This document shows positions 35,205 through 44,413 of a DNA stretch of 64,000 bases, piece by piece (the first letter of the stretch is position 1; each line of letters starts with the position of its first letter). This DNA comes from Mahella sp. GTDB taxonomy: Bacteria; Bacillota; Clostridia; Mahellales; Mahellaceae. A program made the position numbers and the translations under genes. The stretch is taken from positions 26,579 to 90,578 of the forward strand of contig NZ_JAIHAU010000002.1 in assembly GCF_020054945.1 (NCBI RefSeq), read 5' to 3'. The notes under the pieces were generated by a model. That model did no database searches. It saw only the letters and a list, made by a program, of their open reading frames with translations, and was not told where the DNA came from.

Positions 35205-36301
35205 CCATTCAATATCCGTTCATAAACATCGAGAAGCTTGCGCTCCTCCGCACCCCAGTTATATTTATCCCTATAAGCCTTATAGCCATTCATGCCCATC
35301 TCATACCTTACGTCAGGATTAGCCGAAAGGTAATTTATAGCCTTAGCTATATCCTCAGGCTGTTGTGGATTAACCGTAATACCGCATCGCTCATTATCAA
35401 TAATCTGCTTCCATAAAGGAAAGTCGGATGCTATAATGGGCAGAGCACACGACATATATTCAAACATTTTGAGGGGTAAAGAGGTCAAATAATTTGGTAT
35501 GGGATGCAAACATACCAATCCTATGTCGCACTGCATTAAAAGCTCATACACTTTATTATAGTCCAGAAAGCCGAGTATATCCACATTGGGCCCGGCTGTA
35601 TTTCTTATATGTTCTTCAAGCTGGGGTGGCATAAATCTTCCTGCCAGTTTCAGTTTAATATTATATTTCGGGTCCGCATAAGCCATTGCCTGAACCATTT
35701 CTTGTACTCCCCTTATAGAAGCCAATCCACCTACGTACACAACCCATATCTCATCTTTTGGTTTTTTGCCATTTATATCACGCTGCTCGTATAGAGGATA
35801 ATTTTTTATAACGGCTATTCTCGACTTTTTGAAATTTTTAGCTATATCATCGGTTACTGTTATATTATAGTCAAACCGCTTTGCAGCATTTTTCTCGAAC
35901 CAATTGAATGCGCCGGACACCAAACGCCTTAATCTTTGGGGTATCCATGTTTTAGACATGATAGCTTTGGGATAATCCTCATGTATATCATATACAACCT
36001 TTTTGCCCAGCAATTTTAATATAAGGCCGAATGGTATAAGCTCCGGGTCATGAAAATGATATACATCTCCTTGAATCCGTACAGCCATCATTAATAATGT
36101 CCACCAGTTTAACAATCTGGCATAGCGTTTTCTTTTGGGCAATCCATATACCTTTATCCCATTTATTTCTTTATAATCAACATCTGCTATAGCCATTATT
36201 TCAACATCGTACTTCTTGGCTAAAGACATTGCCTCTTTATAAAATATTCTAGGATCGTCCCATCTATGGACTGACGACGCTATAAAAGCTTTATGCCTCA
36301 T
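35201..36301 (-). CDS. GT4-family glycosyltransferase
   Basis: This 366-residue glycosyltransferase shows an N-terminal acceptor domain (VYHFHDPELIPFGLILKLL, VVYDIHEDYPKAIM) and a GT-B donor domain (PLKMFEYMSCALPIIASDFP with the E-x7-E type motif). The HDPELIP and DIHEDYP motifs recur in glycosyltransferases of Gram-positive capsule loci. It overlaps its neighbours by 4 nt on both sides. Confidence 0.87.
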   Translation of the reverse strand: MRHKAFIASSVHRWDDPRIFYKEAMSLAKKYDVEIMAIADVDYKEINGIKVYGLPKRKRYARLLNWWTLLMMAVRIQGDVYHFHDPELIPFGLILKLLGKKVVYDIHEDYPKAIMSKTWIPQRLRRLVSGAFNWFEKNAAKRFDYNITVTDDIAKNFKKSRIAVIKNYPLYEQRDINGKKPKDEIWVVYVGGLASIRGVQEMVQAMAYADPKYNIKLKLAGRFMPPQLEEHIRNTAGPNVDILGFLDYNKVYELLMQCDIGLVCLHPIPNYLTSLPLKMFEYMSCALPIIASDFPLWKQIIDNERCGITVNPQQPEDIAKAINYLSANPDVRYEMGMNGYKAYRDKYNWGAEERKLLDVYERILNG

Positions 36302-37482
36302 CGCTGCGCTACCTTTTCATATAGTTGGTCTAACTGTCGCGCGTTATTTTCCCATGTCAATTCATCTACGGATAATTTGGCATGTTGGCCAATGGTTTGA
36401 GCATATGCCTCATCATCCAAAAGACGGCATATCGATTGCGCCACGGCATCTACATTATCCGGTTCCACCAAAAGCCCATTCTCTCTATCGCGTATGACAT
36501 CCTCTATTCCTGTGCCTTTACATGCTATAACTGCTTTCCCGTAAGCCATTGCTTCCACAAACGCTATGCCAAAGCCTTCAGGATAACTCGGCAATGCAAA
36601 TATATCACATGCTTGCACATATTCCATAGCCTTATCATGCGGCAATTGACCGGTAAATTCAACATACGGTTGTAATTCCAAGCGATTCACTAAACGTTCT
36701 AATTCTTCTCTATATGGGCCTTTGCCCACTATAATATAAACCACGTCTTTATGTCTGCCTACTATTTCTCTCAGCGCTTTTATAACTATATGCTGGCCTT
36801 TACTCTTAAAAAGATTTCCTACCGACACTATGATTTTCTTGTTTATATATCTTTCTTTAATAGTTTTGGGATGCTCAACAATATTTATATCTATGCCATT
36901 GTGTATGACCTCTATTTTCCCTCCATCCACGAACTCGGCCAATGACTTTTTAAGCATACTGCTGACAGCCACCACGGCATCTGCTCCTGACAGTGCTTCT
37001 GTGACTTTGGCTCTTGAAACAGAGTTGCGTTGTACGGTATAATTCACATCTTGCCCATGGACGGTTATAATCAGCGGCCTGTTGTAGGTGCCCTTGAGCT
37101 TCGCCCCTGCATAACCGTCAGGTAATGCCACATGCGCATGTATTATGTCAAACGGCCATGTACTGTATAATTGAGCAGTCATGCCTTTTATAGCGTTGTA
37201 ATACCAGTCTCCGCTGTATTCAAAAAACATATGCCTTGGCAAAATAATATATCTCGGAAAATAGACTTCAATACCATCCAGAGAATGCCGCGCAGGAACC
37301 TCAATATATTTTTTAGCACGCTTTGTCAACAACGCGCTCCAACGCGGCATCCATGGAAGTGGCGATATCACCTTTACATCATGCCCGAGGGCAGTTAACG
37401 CTTTGGCTTGTTGATGGACAAACGTTCCGCTTATTTGATTTGCAGGACTTGGGTACATATGCGACAGTATCAATATCCTCAT
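36298..37482 (-). CDS. GT4-family glycosyltransferase
   Basis: This 394-residue glycosyltransferase starts at MRILILSHMYPS, after AAGGAGAAG at proper spacing, seven codons inside the track ORF. DIIHAHVALPDGYAGAKL, VVAVSSMLKKSL, VEVIHNGID-like IEVIHNGIDINIV and FALPSYPEGFGIAFVEAMAYGKAVIA define the GT4 family. The first 104 nt overlap the 3' end of the O-antigen ligase gene in another frame, which is unusually long for this otherwise tightly but briefly overlapping operon. Confidence 0.9.
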   Translation of the reverse strand: MRILILSHMYPSPANQISGTFVHQQAKALTALGHDVKVISPLPWMPRWSALLTKRAKKYIEVPARHSLDGIEVYFPRYIILPRHMFFEYSGDWYYNAIKGMTAQLYSTWPFDIIHAHVALPDGYAGAKLKGTYNRPLIITVHGQDVNYTVQRNSVSRAKVTEALSGADAVVAVSSMLKKSLAEFVDGGKIEVIHNGIDINIVEHPKTIKERYINKKIIVSVGNLFKSKGQHIVIKALREIVGRHKDVVYIIVGKGPYREELERLVNRLELQPYVEFTGQLPHDKAMEYVQACDIFALPSYPEGFGIAFVEAMAYGKAVIACKGTGIEDVIRDRENGLLVEPDNVDAVAQSICRLLDDEAYAQTIGQHAKLSVDELTWENNARQLDQLYEKVAQR

Positions 37483-38803
37483 AAAAATACTTCTCCTTAA
37501 CATTCTCTTTATATAGCTTTATCAAAGCCATGCTTGCGCCAAATATGATCCACAAGCCGGCCATACCGCGTATAGAGCTGGGGCTTATGGAGGCCATGAA
37601 AAATGCCACAAGCGATAGCAATAAACCTTCCGCAAACAGTTTATAAAAACGTGACGGTGAATACATGTATATTTTTAATAAATTCCACATAAGGCTCAAA
37701 TAAAGCCATACAAACAATGCTGCTATTATAACGCCATATTCCAATAGCATCTCCATCCACCAATTATGCATGTTCACTATGCCATCGGTCGTATCGGCAT
37801 AGGGTGCCATCCTCATTTCAGTATTGCCCGAACCTATTCCCACTATATATTGCCATGGATCTTCATTTAATATTTTAAAACCATTTTTTATCAAATTTAT
37901 GCGAATCTGAGTAGAGCCATTTTCGCTTATTTCTTCAATATCGCCTATCTGATCCATCATCGACGGGTTGCCCGGCGTATTCTTGAACCATCCGAATCCT
38001 ACGGAATCCAATATCAGTATCATTACGACGCTTATGAGCATTATCGATGCTTTCATTTTGGCCCTTTTATCGAAATGCTCGGAGGCCTTTATCATATCTA
38101 TTATAGCCAATGCGCATGCAAACGCTATGGTTAATAAAAACGCCACATAGCTGGAGCGCGAATTGGTATACAAAAGGACAAATATACCTGCAATGCACAG
38201 TATATATCTTGCAAGCGCATGCCGGCTCCCATACTTAAAACCGGCATATACCAACGGCAAGTACATCACTATATACGCCGCAAAATCATTAGGGTTCCTG
38301 TAAAATGCCGTAGGTATAGACCTGGGCGGCATATACTCATTCATCCTCGAAACGGGCAGGTGATGGGTTGTAAATACCTCCCACAATGCTACGGCCACAT
38401 TTATGGCAAAGGCTGCATAAAACACCGTCCAAAGCCGACGCTGGTCTTTTTCATCGTTGAGATAATAAGAAGTAAAAAATATAACAAATATATTGCATAT
38501 AAGCAAGAAAGCCCCTCTTATAACATCCGGCCTGCTCTGTGCCCAAACGAATGAAGCAACAGCCCATACTGCCCATATCGCTAAAAAAAAGTAATATCTA
38601 TACAACGTGCGGCTTATAGAAAGCCTGTGCGCGAACAAAACGCCTAAACAAAAAATCAGCACGCTTAATGCTAAAAAAATCCTATATGCAAAAAGGCTTT
38701 CCATCCCTTTTATAGAAAGCGTACTACCGAAAAAAGCCGTGAACACGGTCAATAACAGTAAAAGCTTCGATACATCTTTTTTCTCTTCACCTATATAAAT
38801 CAT
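37379..38803 (-). CDS. O-antigen ligase/polymerase (Wzy-like) membrane protein
   Basis: This polytopic protein of about 474 residues has many hydrophobic segments and the family loop with WQYIVGIGSGNTEMRM and NMHNWWMEMLLEYG. Another family-typical stretch is LLYTNSRSSYVAFLL. It probably polymerises repeat units or attaches glycan outside the membrane. I prefer the ATG at 38803, which avoids overlap with the upstream acetyltransferase; the track start at 38875 is alternative. The last 40 or so residues have odd composition (KSCKSNKRNVCPSTSQS) and lie over the start of the next gene, as if an ancestral stop codon were lost. Confidence 0.85.
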   Translation of the reverse strand: MIYIGEEKKDVSKLLLLLTVFTAFFGSTLSIKGMESLFAYRIFLALSVLIFCLGVLFAHRLSISRTLYRYYFFLAIWAVWAVASFVWAQSRPDVIRGAFLLICNIFVIFFTSYYLNDEKDQRRLWTVFYAAFAINVAVALWEVFTTHHLPVSRMNEYMPPRSIPTAFYRNPNDFAAYIVMYLPLVYAGFKYGSRHALARYILCIAGIFVLLYTNSRSSYVAFLLTIAFACALAIIDMIKASEHFDKRAKMKASIMLISVVMILILDSVGFGWFKNTPGNPSMMDQIGDIEEISENGSTQIRINLIKNGFKILNEDPWQYIVGIGSGNTEMRMAPYADTTDGIVNMHNWWMEMLLEYGVIIAALFVWLYLSLMWNLLKIYMYSPSRFYKLFAEGLLLSLVAFFMASISPSSIRGMAGLWIIFGASMALIKLYKENVKEKYFYEDIDTVAYVPKSCKSNKRNVCPSTSQSVNCPRA

Positions 38804-38837
38804 CGATCTATTCCAGGCCCTGCCCTTCTTTCCTGTT

Positions 38838-39584
38838 TTATTTTTGCTTTTCCAGCAATTGTTCCTCGGGTACATCGCCCACCTCTTTAGCCGGGCTGCC
38901 CATCACTACCTTTTTCGCCGGCACATCTTTGGTAACTATGCTGCCGGCCGCTACCAGGCCGTCTTGATTTATCATCTTGCCGGGCAATATGGTGGCATGT
39001 GCGGCTATCCTGCCGCCGCGCCTGACCGTCACGCCTTTGAAATGCTTAAAGCGCTCCTCGGTGCGGCCGACAAAATTGTCATTGGTGGTAACAACCCCGG
39101 GTCCTATGAATACCTTGTCCTCTATATTTGAATAAGCCGTTATATAGGCGTTGGTCTCTATCTTGCAATAAGCACCTATGGTGCAGTAATTCTCCACCGT
39201 GACGCCTCTGCCTATGATGGTATGCCCGCCTATGCTCACGTTCTCCCTGACCGTAGCCAGATCGGCTATGAGCACCCCTTCCGCTATGTTCGCCCCCGCG
39301 TATACCACAGCCGATGTGCCTACTATACAATCATCGCCTATGCTGGACGGAGGCAGCGCATCGCCGGTTTTGAATATGCTGTTGGCAGCGCGCATCGGTT
39401 GCTTGCCTATGACGGCATTATCATCTATGCGCACGCGCCGGCCTATGCGGCTGCCGCCATATATCACGACATTGTGGCCTATGACGCAGCCGTCGCCTAT
39501 GACAACATCATCCTCTATCACGGTATTATAGCCTATACTGACGTTTGGGCCTATATGTGCCGACGGGGATATATGCCTTTCCAT
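38838..39584 (-). CDS. Left-handed beta-helix N-acetyltransferase, WbpD-like
   Basis: This 248-residue protein consists of hexapeptide repeats from start to near the end (IGPNVSIGYNTVIEDDVVIG and ENVSIGGHTIIGRGVTVENY). The long VVTTNDNFVGRTEERFKHFKG insert and VMGSPAKEV tail are usual in amino-sugar acetyltransferases. Next to WbpB- and WbpE-like genes it most likely acetylates the 3-amino group of UDP-2-acetamido-3-amino-glucuronic acid. It starts 3 nt after the oxidoreductase gene ends. Confidence 0.85.
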   Translation of the reverse strand: MERHISPSAHIGPNVSIGYNTVIEDDVVIGDGCVIGHNVVIYGGSRIGRRVRIDDNAVIGKQPMRAANSIFKTGDALPPSSIGDDCIVGTSAVVYAGANIAEGVLIADLATVRENVSIGGHTIIGRGVTVENYCTIGAYCKIETNAYITAYSNIEDKVFIGPGVVTTNDNFVGRTEERFKHFKGVTVRRGGRIAAHATILPGKMINQDGLVAAGSIVTKDVPAKKVVMGSPAKEVGDVPEEQLLEKQK

Positions 39585-39586
39585 AT

Positions 39587-40666
39587 TTACCTCATATCCA
39601 GCGTTGAGAAATCGCCTATAGGGAATTTGACCGGCTGACCGGTCTTAACGGACTTATATATGCCCAACACTATTTCCATGGCTTTCTTGCCCTCGGCAGG
39701 CGTTATATACGGCTGCCTGCCGCTTTGTACGGCATCTATGAGGTCGGCGAACAGGGACGTATGGCCAAAGCCATATACATTGGCCGGATTTTCGCCATAG
39801 TTGGCCAATACTTCCTCCTTATCGTCCAAGCCGTCGCTGAACTCCCAATGGGTCAGATAGTTAGTAGCCATGCCGCCTATCTGCGCGGTGCCTTTTTCGC
39901 CGAATACGCTCAGCGTTTCTTCCATATTGGACGGATATATGCAGTTAGAGGCTTCTATTATGCCCAAAGCGCCGCTTTTAAAGCGCAATACAGCCACCGC
40001 TGCGTCTTCGGCTTCTATATCATTTAAAAACGTGCCGGCAAATCCGTAGGCTGTATCGACATCGCCCATCATCCACTGCAGCAAATCTATATTGTGTATG
40101 CTCTGATTCATAAGCGCGCCGCCATCCATAGCCCACGTGCCGCGCCAGTCCGCCGAACCGTAATAATCAGCACCTCTGTGCCAGCGCATGCTGGCGACGC
40201 CGTGTACCAGCTTGCCAAAACGCTGGGCCTCTAAAGCAGAGCGCAATTTTTGGACGGATTTATTGAACCGGTTTTGAAACGATACCGTCATTTTCACGCC
40301 CACCTGCTCGGCCACCTTTATCATGCGGTCGGCATCTGTTGTGGATAAAGCCATGGGTTTCTCCACTATGACGTGCTTGCCGGCCTGCATGGCGTCTATG
40401 GCCATCTGCGCATGCAAGCCGCTGTAAGTGGCTATTGTTACTACATCTATATCCGGATTGGCCAGCAGGCGCATATAATCGTCATATTTCCTTACAGTAC
40501 CGGCATCAGAGCCCATGAGCTCGTTGTAGCGCGCAACGGCAGCGTCCATCTTATCATCTTCCAGATCGCATACCGCTACCAACCTGGCTTGTTGCCGATT
40601 GTCAGCAATGGCTTTCACATGGTTGGGCGATATACGCCCGCAGCCTATAATTCCAAAATTCAGCAT
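39587..40666 (-). CDS. Gfo/Idh/MocA-family oxidoreductase, WbpB-like
   Basis: This 359-residue NAD-dependent enzyme has the N-terminal loop FGIIGCGRISPNHVKAI and the catalytic-region motif VIVEKPMALSTTDADRM. WbpB oxidises C3 of UDP-GlcNAc-uronic acid, giving the 3-keto sugar that WbpE aminates. The order WbpE, WbpA, WbpB, WbpD in transcription direction supports this role; general Gfo/Idh/MocA proteins act on many sugars, so context carries the assignment. Confidence 0.87.
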   Translation of the reverse strand: MLNFGIIGCGRISPNHVKAIADNRQQARLVAVCDLEDDKMDAAVARYNELMGSDAGTVRKYDDYMRLLANPDIDVVTIATYSGLHAQMAIDAMQAGKHVIVEKPMALSTTDADRMIKVAEQVGVKMTVSFQNRFNKSVQKLRSALEAQRFGKLVHGVASMRWHRGADYYGSADWRGTWAMDGGALMNQSIHNIDLLQWMMGDVDTAYGFAGTFLNDIEAEDAAVAVLRFKSGALGIIEASNCIYPSNMEETLSVFGEKGTAQIGGMATNYLTHWEFSDGLDDKEEVLANYGENPANVYGFGHTSLFADLIDAVQSGRQPYITPAEGKKAMEIVLGIYKSVKTGQPVKFPIGDFSTLDMR

Positions 40667-40687
40667 TTATATAACCCACCTTCTTAT

Positions 40688-42013
40688 TTATAGTTTATAT
40701 ACGTTCTCTTTATCCGACTTCACACCCTTGGTAGCGTTCCTCGTATCGAATACCGCTCGGGCCTTATCAACTATCCTTTGATAATCATAACAGCTATGAT
40801 CAGTGGTTATAACCGCTATATCCGCGTTCTCCAGCAATTCATCGGTTAACTCCGCCGACACGTAATGCTTGCCGTTATGATCGAACTCCGGTATATACGG
40901 ATCGTTGTATATGACATCGGCATGGGCTTTCTCCAGATGTTCTATTATTTTGAGCACAGGAGATTCCCTGAGATCGTCTATATCCTTTTTATAGGCTGCC
41001 CCCAAAAGCAGCACTTTCGAGCCGTTGAGCGGCTTCTTGTCCCTGTTGAGCACCTCGCTTATGCTTTCTACCACAAATTCCGGCATATAGTTGTTGATCT
41101 CGCCTGCCGTTTCTATCAGCCGCGTATGATAGTCGTAGCCCCTGGCCTTCCACGTAAGGTAAAACGGGTCTATGGGTATGCAGTGTCCGCCGAGGCCGGG
41201 GCCGGGATAAAACGCCATAAATCCGTATGGCTTGGTCTTAGCGGCGTCTATGACCTCCCATACATCTATGCCCATGCGCCGGCATAATATGGACATCTCG
41301 TTGGCCAAGGCTATATTTATATTGCGGAATGTATTTTCCAGTATCTTCTCCATCTCAGCCACCGCAGGACTGGACACCGTAAAAACCTCGCCTTCGAGTA
41401 CATGGCGATAAAGCGATGCCGCTACTTCAGTACATTCCGGGGTCACACCTCCCACTACTTTAGGCGTATTCTTTGTATGATACTCTTTATTGCCCGGATC
41501 AACGCGTTCCGGTGAAAATGCCAAAAAGAAATCTTTGCCGCATTTTAACCCGGTATCCTCGAGTATGGGTTTTACCACCTCTTCGGTGGTGCCGGGGTAT
41601 GTCGTGCTCTCCAGTATAACCAGCATGCCGGGATGCAAATTTTGAGCCACCGACGTCACCGAATTGACGACATATGATACATCCGGCTGCTGGTATTTAT
41701 CGAGCGGAGTAGGCACGCATATGGTAACCGCATCCAGCTCTTTTATCTTATTATAATCAGCAGTAGCGGACAAACGGCCGGACATCACGAGATCAGCTAA
41801 TTCCTGATCTACAACATCCCCTATATAATTGATACCGGCATTGACCATATCTACCTTCTTTTGCTGCACATCAAAACCTACAACGGTATAGCCGGCTTTG
41901 GCCTTCTCTACAGCCAAAGGCAGACCGACGTAACCCAGACCTATAACGCCTATTTGGGCTGTTTTATCTTCTATTTTCTGTTTTAATGCTCCCGCCAGAT
42001 CGCTTAATTCCAT
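40688..42013 (-). CDS. UDP-N-acetylhexosamine 6-dehydrogenase, WbpA/WecC-like
   Basis: This 441-residue enzyme oxidises C6 of a UDP-HexNAc to the uronic acid using NAD. It carries IGVIGLGYVGLPLAVEKA (dinucleotide binding), LVILESTTYPGTTEEVV, AFSPERVDPGN, PGLGGHCIPIDPFYLTW (the catalytic cysteine region) and GAAYKKDIDDLRESP. It belongs to the WbpA/TviB type rather than the shorter UDP-glucose dehydrogenases. WbpB, WbpD and WbpE homologues surround it. Confidence 0.93.
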   Translation of the reverse strand: MELSDLAGALKQKIEDKTAQIGVIGLGYVGLPLAVEKAKAGYTVVGFDVQQKKVDMVNAGINYIGDVVDQELADLVMSGRLSATADYNKIKELDAVTICVPTPLDKYQQPDVSYVVNSVTSVAQNLHPGMLVILESTTYPGTTEEVVKPILEDTGLKCGKDFFLAFSPERVDPGNKEYHTKNTPKVVGGVTPECTEVAASLYRHVLEGEVFTVSSPAVAEMEKILENTFRNINIALANEMSILCRRMGIDVWEVIDAAKTKPYGFMAFYPGPGLGGHCIPIDPFYLTWKARGYDYHTRLIETAGEINNYMPEFVVESISEVLNRDKKPLNGSKVLLLGAAYKKDIDDLRESPVLKIIEHLEKAHADVIYNDPYIPEFDHNGKHYVSAELTDELLENADIAVITTDHSCYDYQRIVDKARAVFDTRNATKGVKSDKENVYKL

Positions 42014-42018
42014 ATAAT

Positions 42019-43125
42019 CTATCCTTTCACCTTATAGTTTTTTATGGCATCGGCCACATATTTTATCTGATGCCGCTCTAATTCCGGATACATTGGCAGC
42101 GCCAATACCCTATTGCAGGCTGCCTCGGCATACGGCATATCGCCTTTTTTATAACCGAGGCCCTTATAAGCGTCCTGCAGATGCAGCGGAAGCGGGTAAT
42201 ACACGCCGGTGGATATGCCTTCGGCTTTGAGCGCCTCCGCCAGTCCGTCCCTGTCATCGCATTGCACCACATACTGATGATATATGTGTTTTGCATACGG
42301 TGCGGCATATGGTGTCACAACGCCGCTGTCTTTTAATAATTCATCATACAACGCCGCATTATGCCGGCGCATATCATTCCATTGATCGAGGTACTTAAAT
42401 TTGACGTTTAATATGGCCGCATGCAGCTCATCGAGACGACTGTTATAGCCTATCATCTCGTGATAGTATTTTTTGACGCTGCCATGAGCCCTGAGCATAC
42501 GGGCTTTTTTATCTATATCAGCATCGCGGGTAACTATCATGCCGCCGTCGCCATATGTGCCCAAGTTTTTGGTAGGGAAAAACGAGAAACACGCCGCATG
42601 GCCGAATGAACCGGCCTTCATCCCTTTATACTCAGCGCCCATGGCCTGACAAGCATCCTCTATAACCATGAGATCGTGCTTTCGGGCTATATCCATTATA
42701 GCATCCATATCAGCGATTTGCCCAAAAAGATGCACCGGTATTATAGCGCGCGTTCTCGACGTTATGGCTTGTTCTATTTTAGAAACATCTATATTGAATG
42801 TATCCGGATCTATATCGACAAATACCGGCTTAGCGCCCACGGCCGATATGCTCTCAGCGCTGGCGAAAAAGGTGAAAGGCGACGTTACTACCTCATCCCC
42901 CGGGCCTATGCCGCAGGCGCGCAAAGCTATAACCAGCGCATCGGTGCCATTGCCCACGCCTATGGCATAAGGTACCCCTGCATAAGACGCTATATCATGC
43001 TCAAGCGCCTTTACTTGAGGCCCGAGTATAAACTGGCCGTTCTCCAGAACGCCCTCTATAGCCGCATCTATTTCATCCTTTATAGCATGGTATTGCCCTT
43101 TCAAGTCCAAAAGCGGTATATTCAA
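42019..43125 (-). CDS. DegT/DnrJ/EryC1 aminotransferase, WbpE-like
   Basis: This 368-residue PLP enzyme probably aminates UDP-2-acetamido-3-keto-glucuronic acid. The PLP Lys lies in FSFFPTKNLGTYGDGG, very close to the WbpE-type motif; VPVHLFGQIADMDA-like IIPVHLFGQIADMDA and IEDACQAMGAEYKG are also present. Translation starts at a TTG preceded by AGGAGGAATGG. It is the first gene of the long polysaccharide operon. Confidence 0.9.
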   Translation of the reverse strand: MNIPLLDLKGQYHAIKDEIDAAIEGVLENGQFILGPQVKALEHDIASYAGVPYAIGVGNGTDALVIALRACGIGPGDEVVTSPFTFFASAESISAVGAKPVFVDIDPDTFNIDVSKIEQAITSRTRAIIPVHLFGQIADMDAIMDIARKHDLMVIEDACQAMGAEYKGMKAGSFGHAACFSFFPTKNLGTYGDGGMIVTRDADIDKKARMLRAHGSVKKYYHEMIGYNSRLDELHAAILNVKFKYLDQWNDMRRHNAALYDELLKDSGVVTPYAAPYAKHIYHQYVVQCDDRDGLAEALKAEGISTGVYYPLPLHLQDAYKGLGYKKGDMPYAEAACNRVLALPMYPELERHQIKYVADAIKNYKVKG

Positions 43126-43157
43126 TTTATTCCATTCCTCCTACAGTATCTCTCCAT

Positions 43158-43186
43158 ATTATACAACGATATCGTGTATTTTTCTA
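43158..43186 (-). promoter_or_regulatory. Possible promoter of the polysaccharide operon
   Basis: A perfect TATAAT lies about 33 nt before the TTG start. The -35 region 17 bp upstream (TAGAAA) is poor, so an activator or another sigma factor may be needed. Confidence 0.35.
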
Positions 43187-43233
43187 TTAGGATTAAATAT
43201 AAAAATGTAAAATATATGTTAACAATCTATAAG

Positions 43234-44091
43234 CTATGCCTTTTTAATTTGGGGAATGATGACTGTCCTTGGATAGGGTATCTCTATGCCTTCTTTTTCA
43301 AAAGCCTCTTTTATGCGCTTGCGCAGCTCTCTCTCAACAGCCCATTGGTTCAGGGGTAACGTCTTGGCTATTACGCGCAGCGTTACGCCATTATCGCCCA
43401 AATCAACGACACCCAACACCTGCGGCATCTCCTGTACCTCCGGACGCTCCTCGTGCATAGCCTTTCCCACATCTTCTAATATCGCTATTGCTTTATCCAG
43501 ATTCGTTTCATATGACACAGTAACATCCACTATAGCCGTGTTGTTGCCTCTTGTAAAGTTGGCTACCTTGGCTATGCTGCCGTTGGGTATGATATTTACG
43601 TCTCCTGCAAATCCTTGTATTTTAGTAACGCGCAGCCCTATGTCCTGGACAGTGCCCGTTATGCCGTCTATGCTGACATAATCGCCCACGGCGAATTGAT
43701 CCTCGAATAGTATAAAGAAACCCGTGATCACATCTTTAACCAGATTCTGTGCTCCGAAGCCTATGGCCAAACCTCCTATGCCGGCTGCCGCTATAAGGGA
43801 GGATACCGGCACGCCCAGCGTATCCAGTATGGTGACTATTGCTATAAAATACACCGTATAGCGCAGTATGCTCTTTAAAATACTAATCAATGTGTTTATA
43901 CGCTTCTCGTCCATAGGAAATTTGCGCTTGCTTTGAGCTTCCATAACGCGCTGTATTATAAAATTACCGCTTCGTATGACTATAGCCGCTATTATAAGCG
44001 TGAGCAGTACGCCTATACCTTTAGATACGAGTTGCGTATAGTCTATACCGTTCAGCCTCTCGCCAACAGCTTCTACGATATTATCCCACAT
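43234..44091 (-). CDS. Small-conductance mechanosensitive channel (MscS family)
   Basis: This 285-residue membrane protein opens under membrane tension to release solutes. It shows an N-terminal helix pair, a pore-lining glycine/alanine-rich helix (LIAAAGIGGLAIGFGAQNLVKD) and the beta domain GDYVSIDGITGTVQDIGLRVT. I prefer the second ATG (44091) because AAGGAG lies 7 nt before it and only 1 to 2 nt before the track start. It is monocistronic. Confidence 0.93.
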   Translation of the reverse strand: MWDNIVEAVGERLNGIDYTQLVSKGIGVLLTLIIAAIVIRSGNFIIQRVMEAQSKRKFPMDEKRINTLISILKSILRYTVYFIAIVTILDTLGVPVSSLIAAAGIGGLAIGFGAQNLVKDVITGFFILFEDQFAVGDYVSIDGITGTVQDIGLRVTKIQGFAGDVNIIPNGSIAKVANFTRGNNTAIVDVTVSYETNLDKAIAILEDVGKAMHEERPEVQEMPQVLGVVDLGDNGVTLRVIAKTLPLNQWAVERELRKRIKEAFEKEGIEIPYPRTVIIPQIKKA

Positions 44092-44413
44092 ATGCATTCT
44101 CCTTTTGCTTCAACATATTAATCATTATATCACAGTTTGTATGAAAATAGGATTCGAAAACCGTAAATAGGGCACATTTTTTAAATTAAAGAAAATTATA
44201 GTAATTATTACACACGCAACGCACTGCAAAAGCAATGACATAAGCCAGTAACAGGCTTTAGAACGTTCCGTTGTACGCTCTGCGAGAAAGAGAAGAACAA
44301 GGGTAGCCATGAGAGAAGTATGATATTCCAGCTGCAATTTCCCAAACAATAGGATTATCAATAATCAACAAAGCAGATGTGTTTAGAGGTACCGGCAGGC
44401 TTGTGTTGTTGAA
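44092..44413. other. Gap upstream of the aminotransferase pseudogene
   Basis: I see no credible gene here. The 78-residue minus-strand track ORF (44125-44361) is hydrophobic by chance composition and lacks an RBS. A plus-strand stretch reading GFRTFRCTLCEKEKN may be a relic of a zinc-finger or transposase protein, too short to assign. Confidence 0.35.

Noticed and set aside
44125-44361. 78-residue hydrophobic minus-strand ORF
   Set aside because: No RBS, no membrane-protein organisation and no recognisable motif; likely chance in AT-rich DNA.
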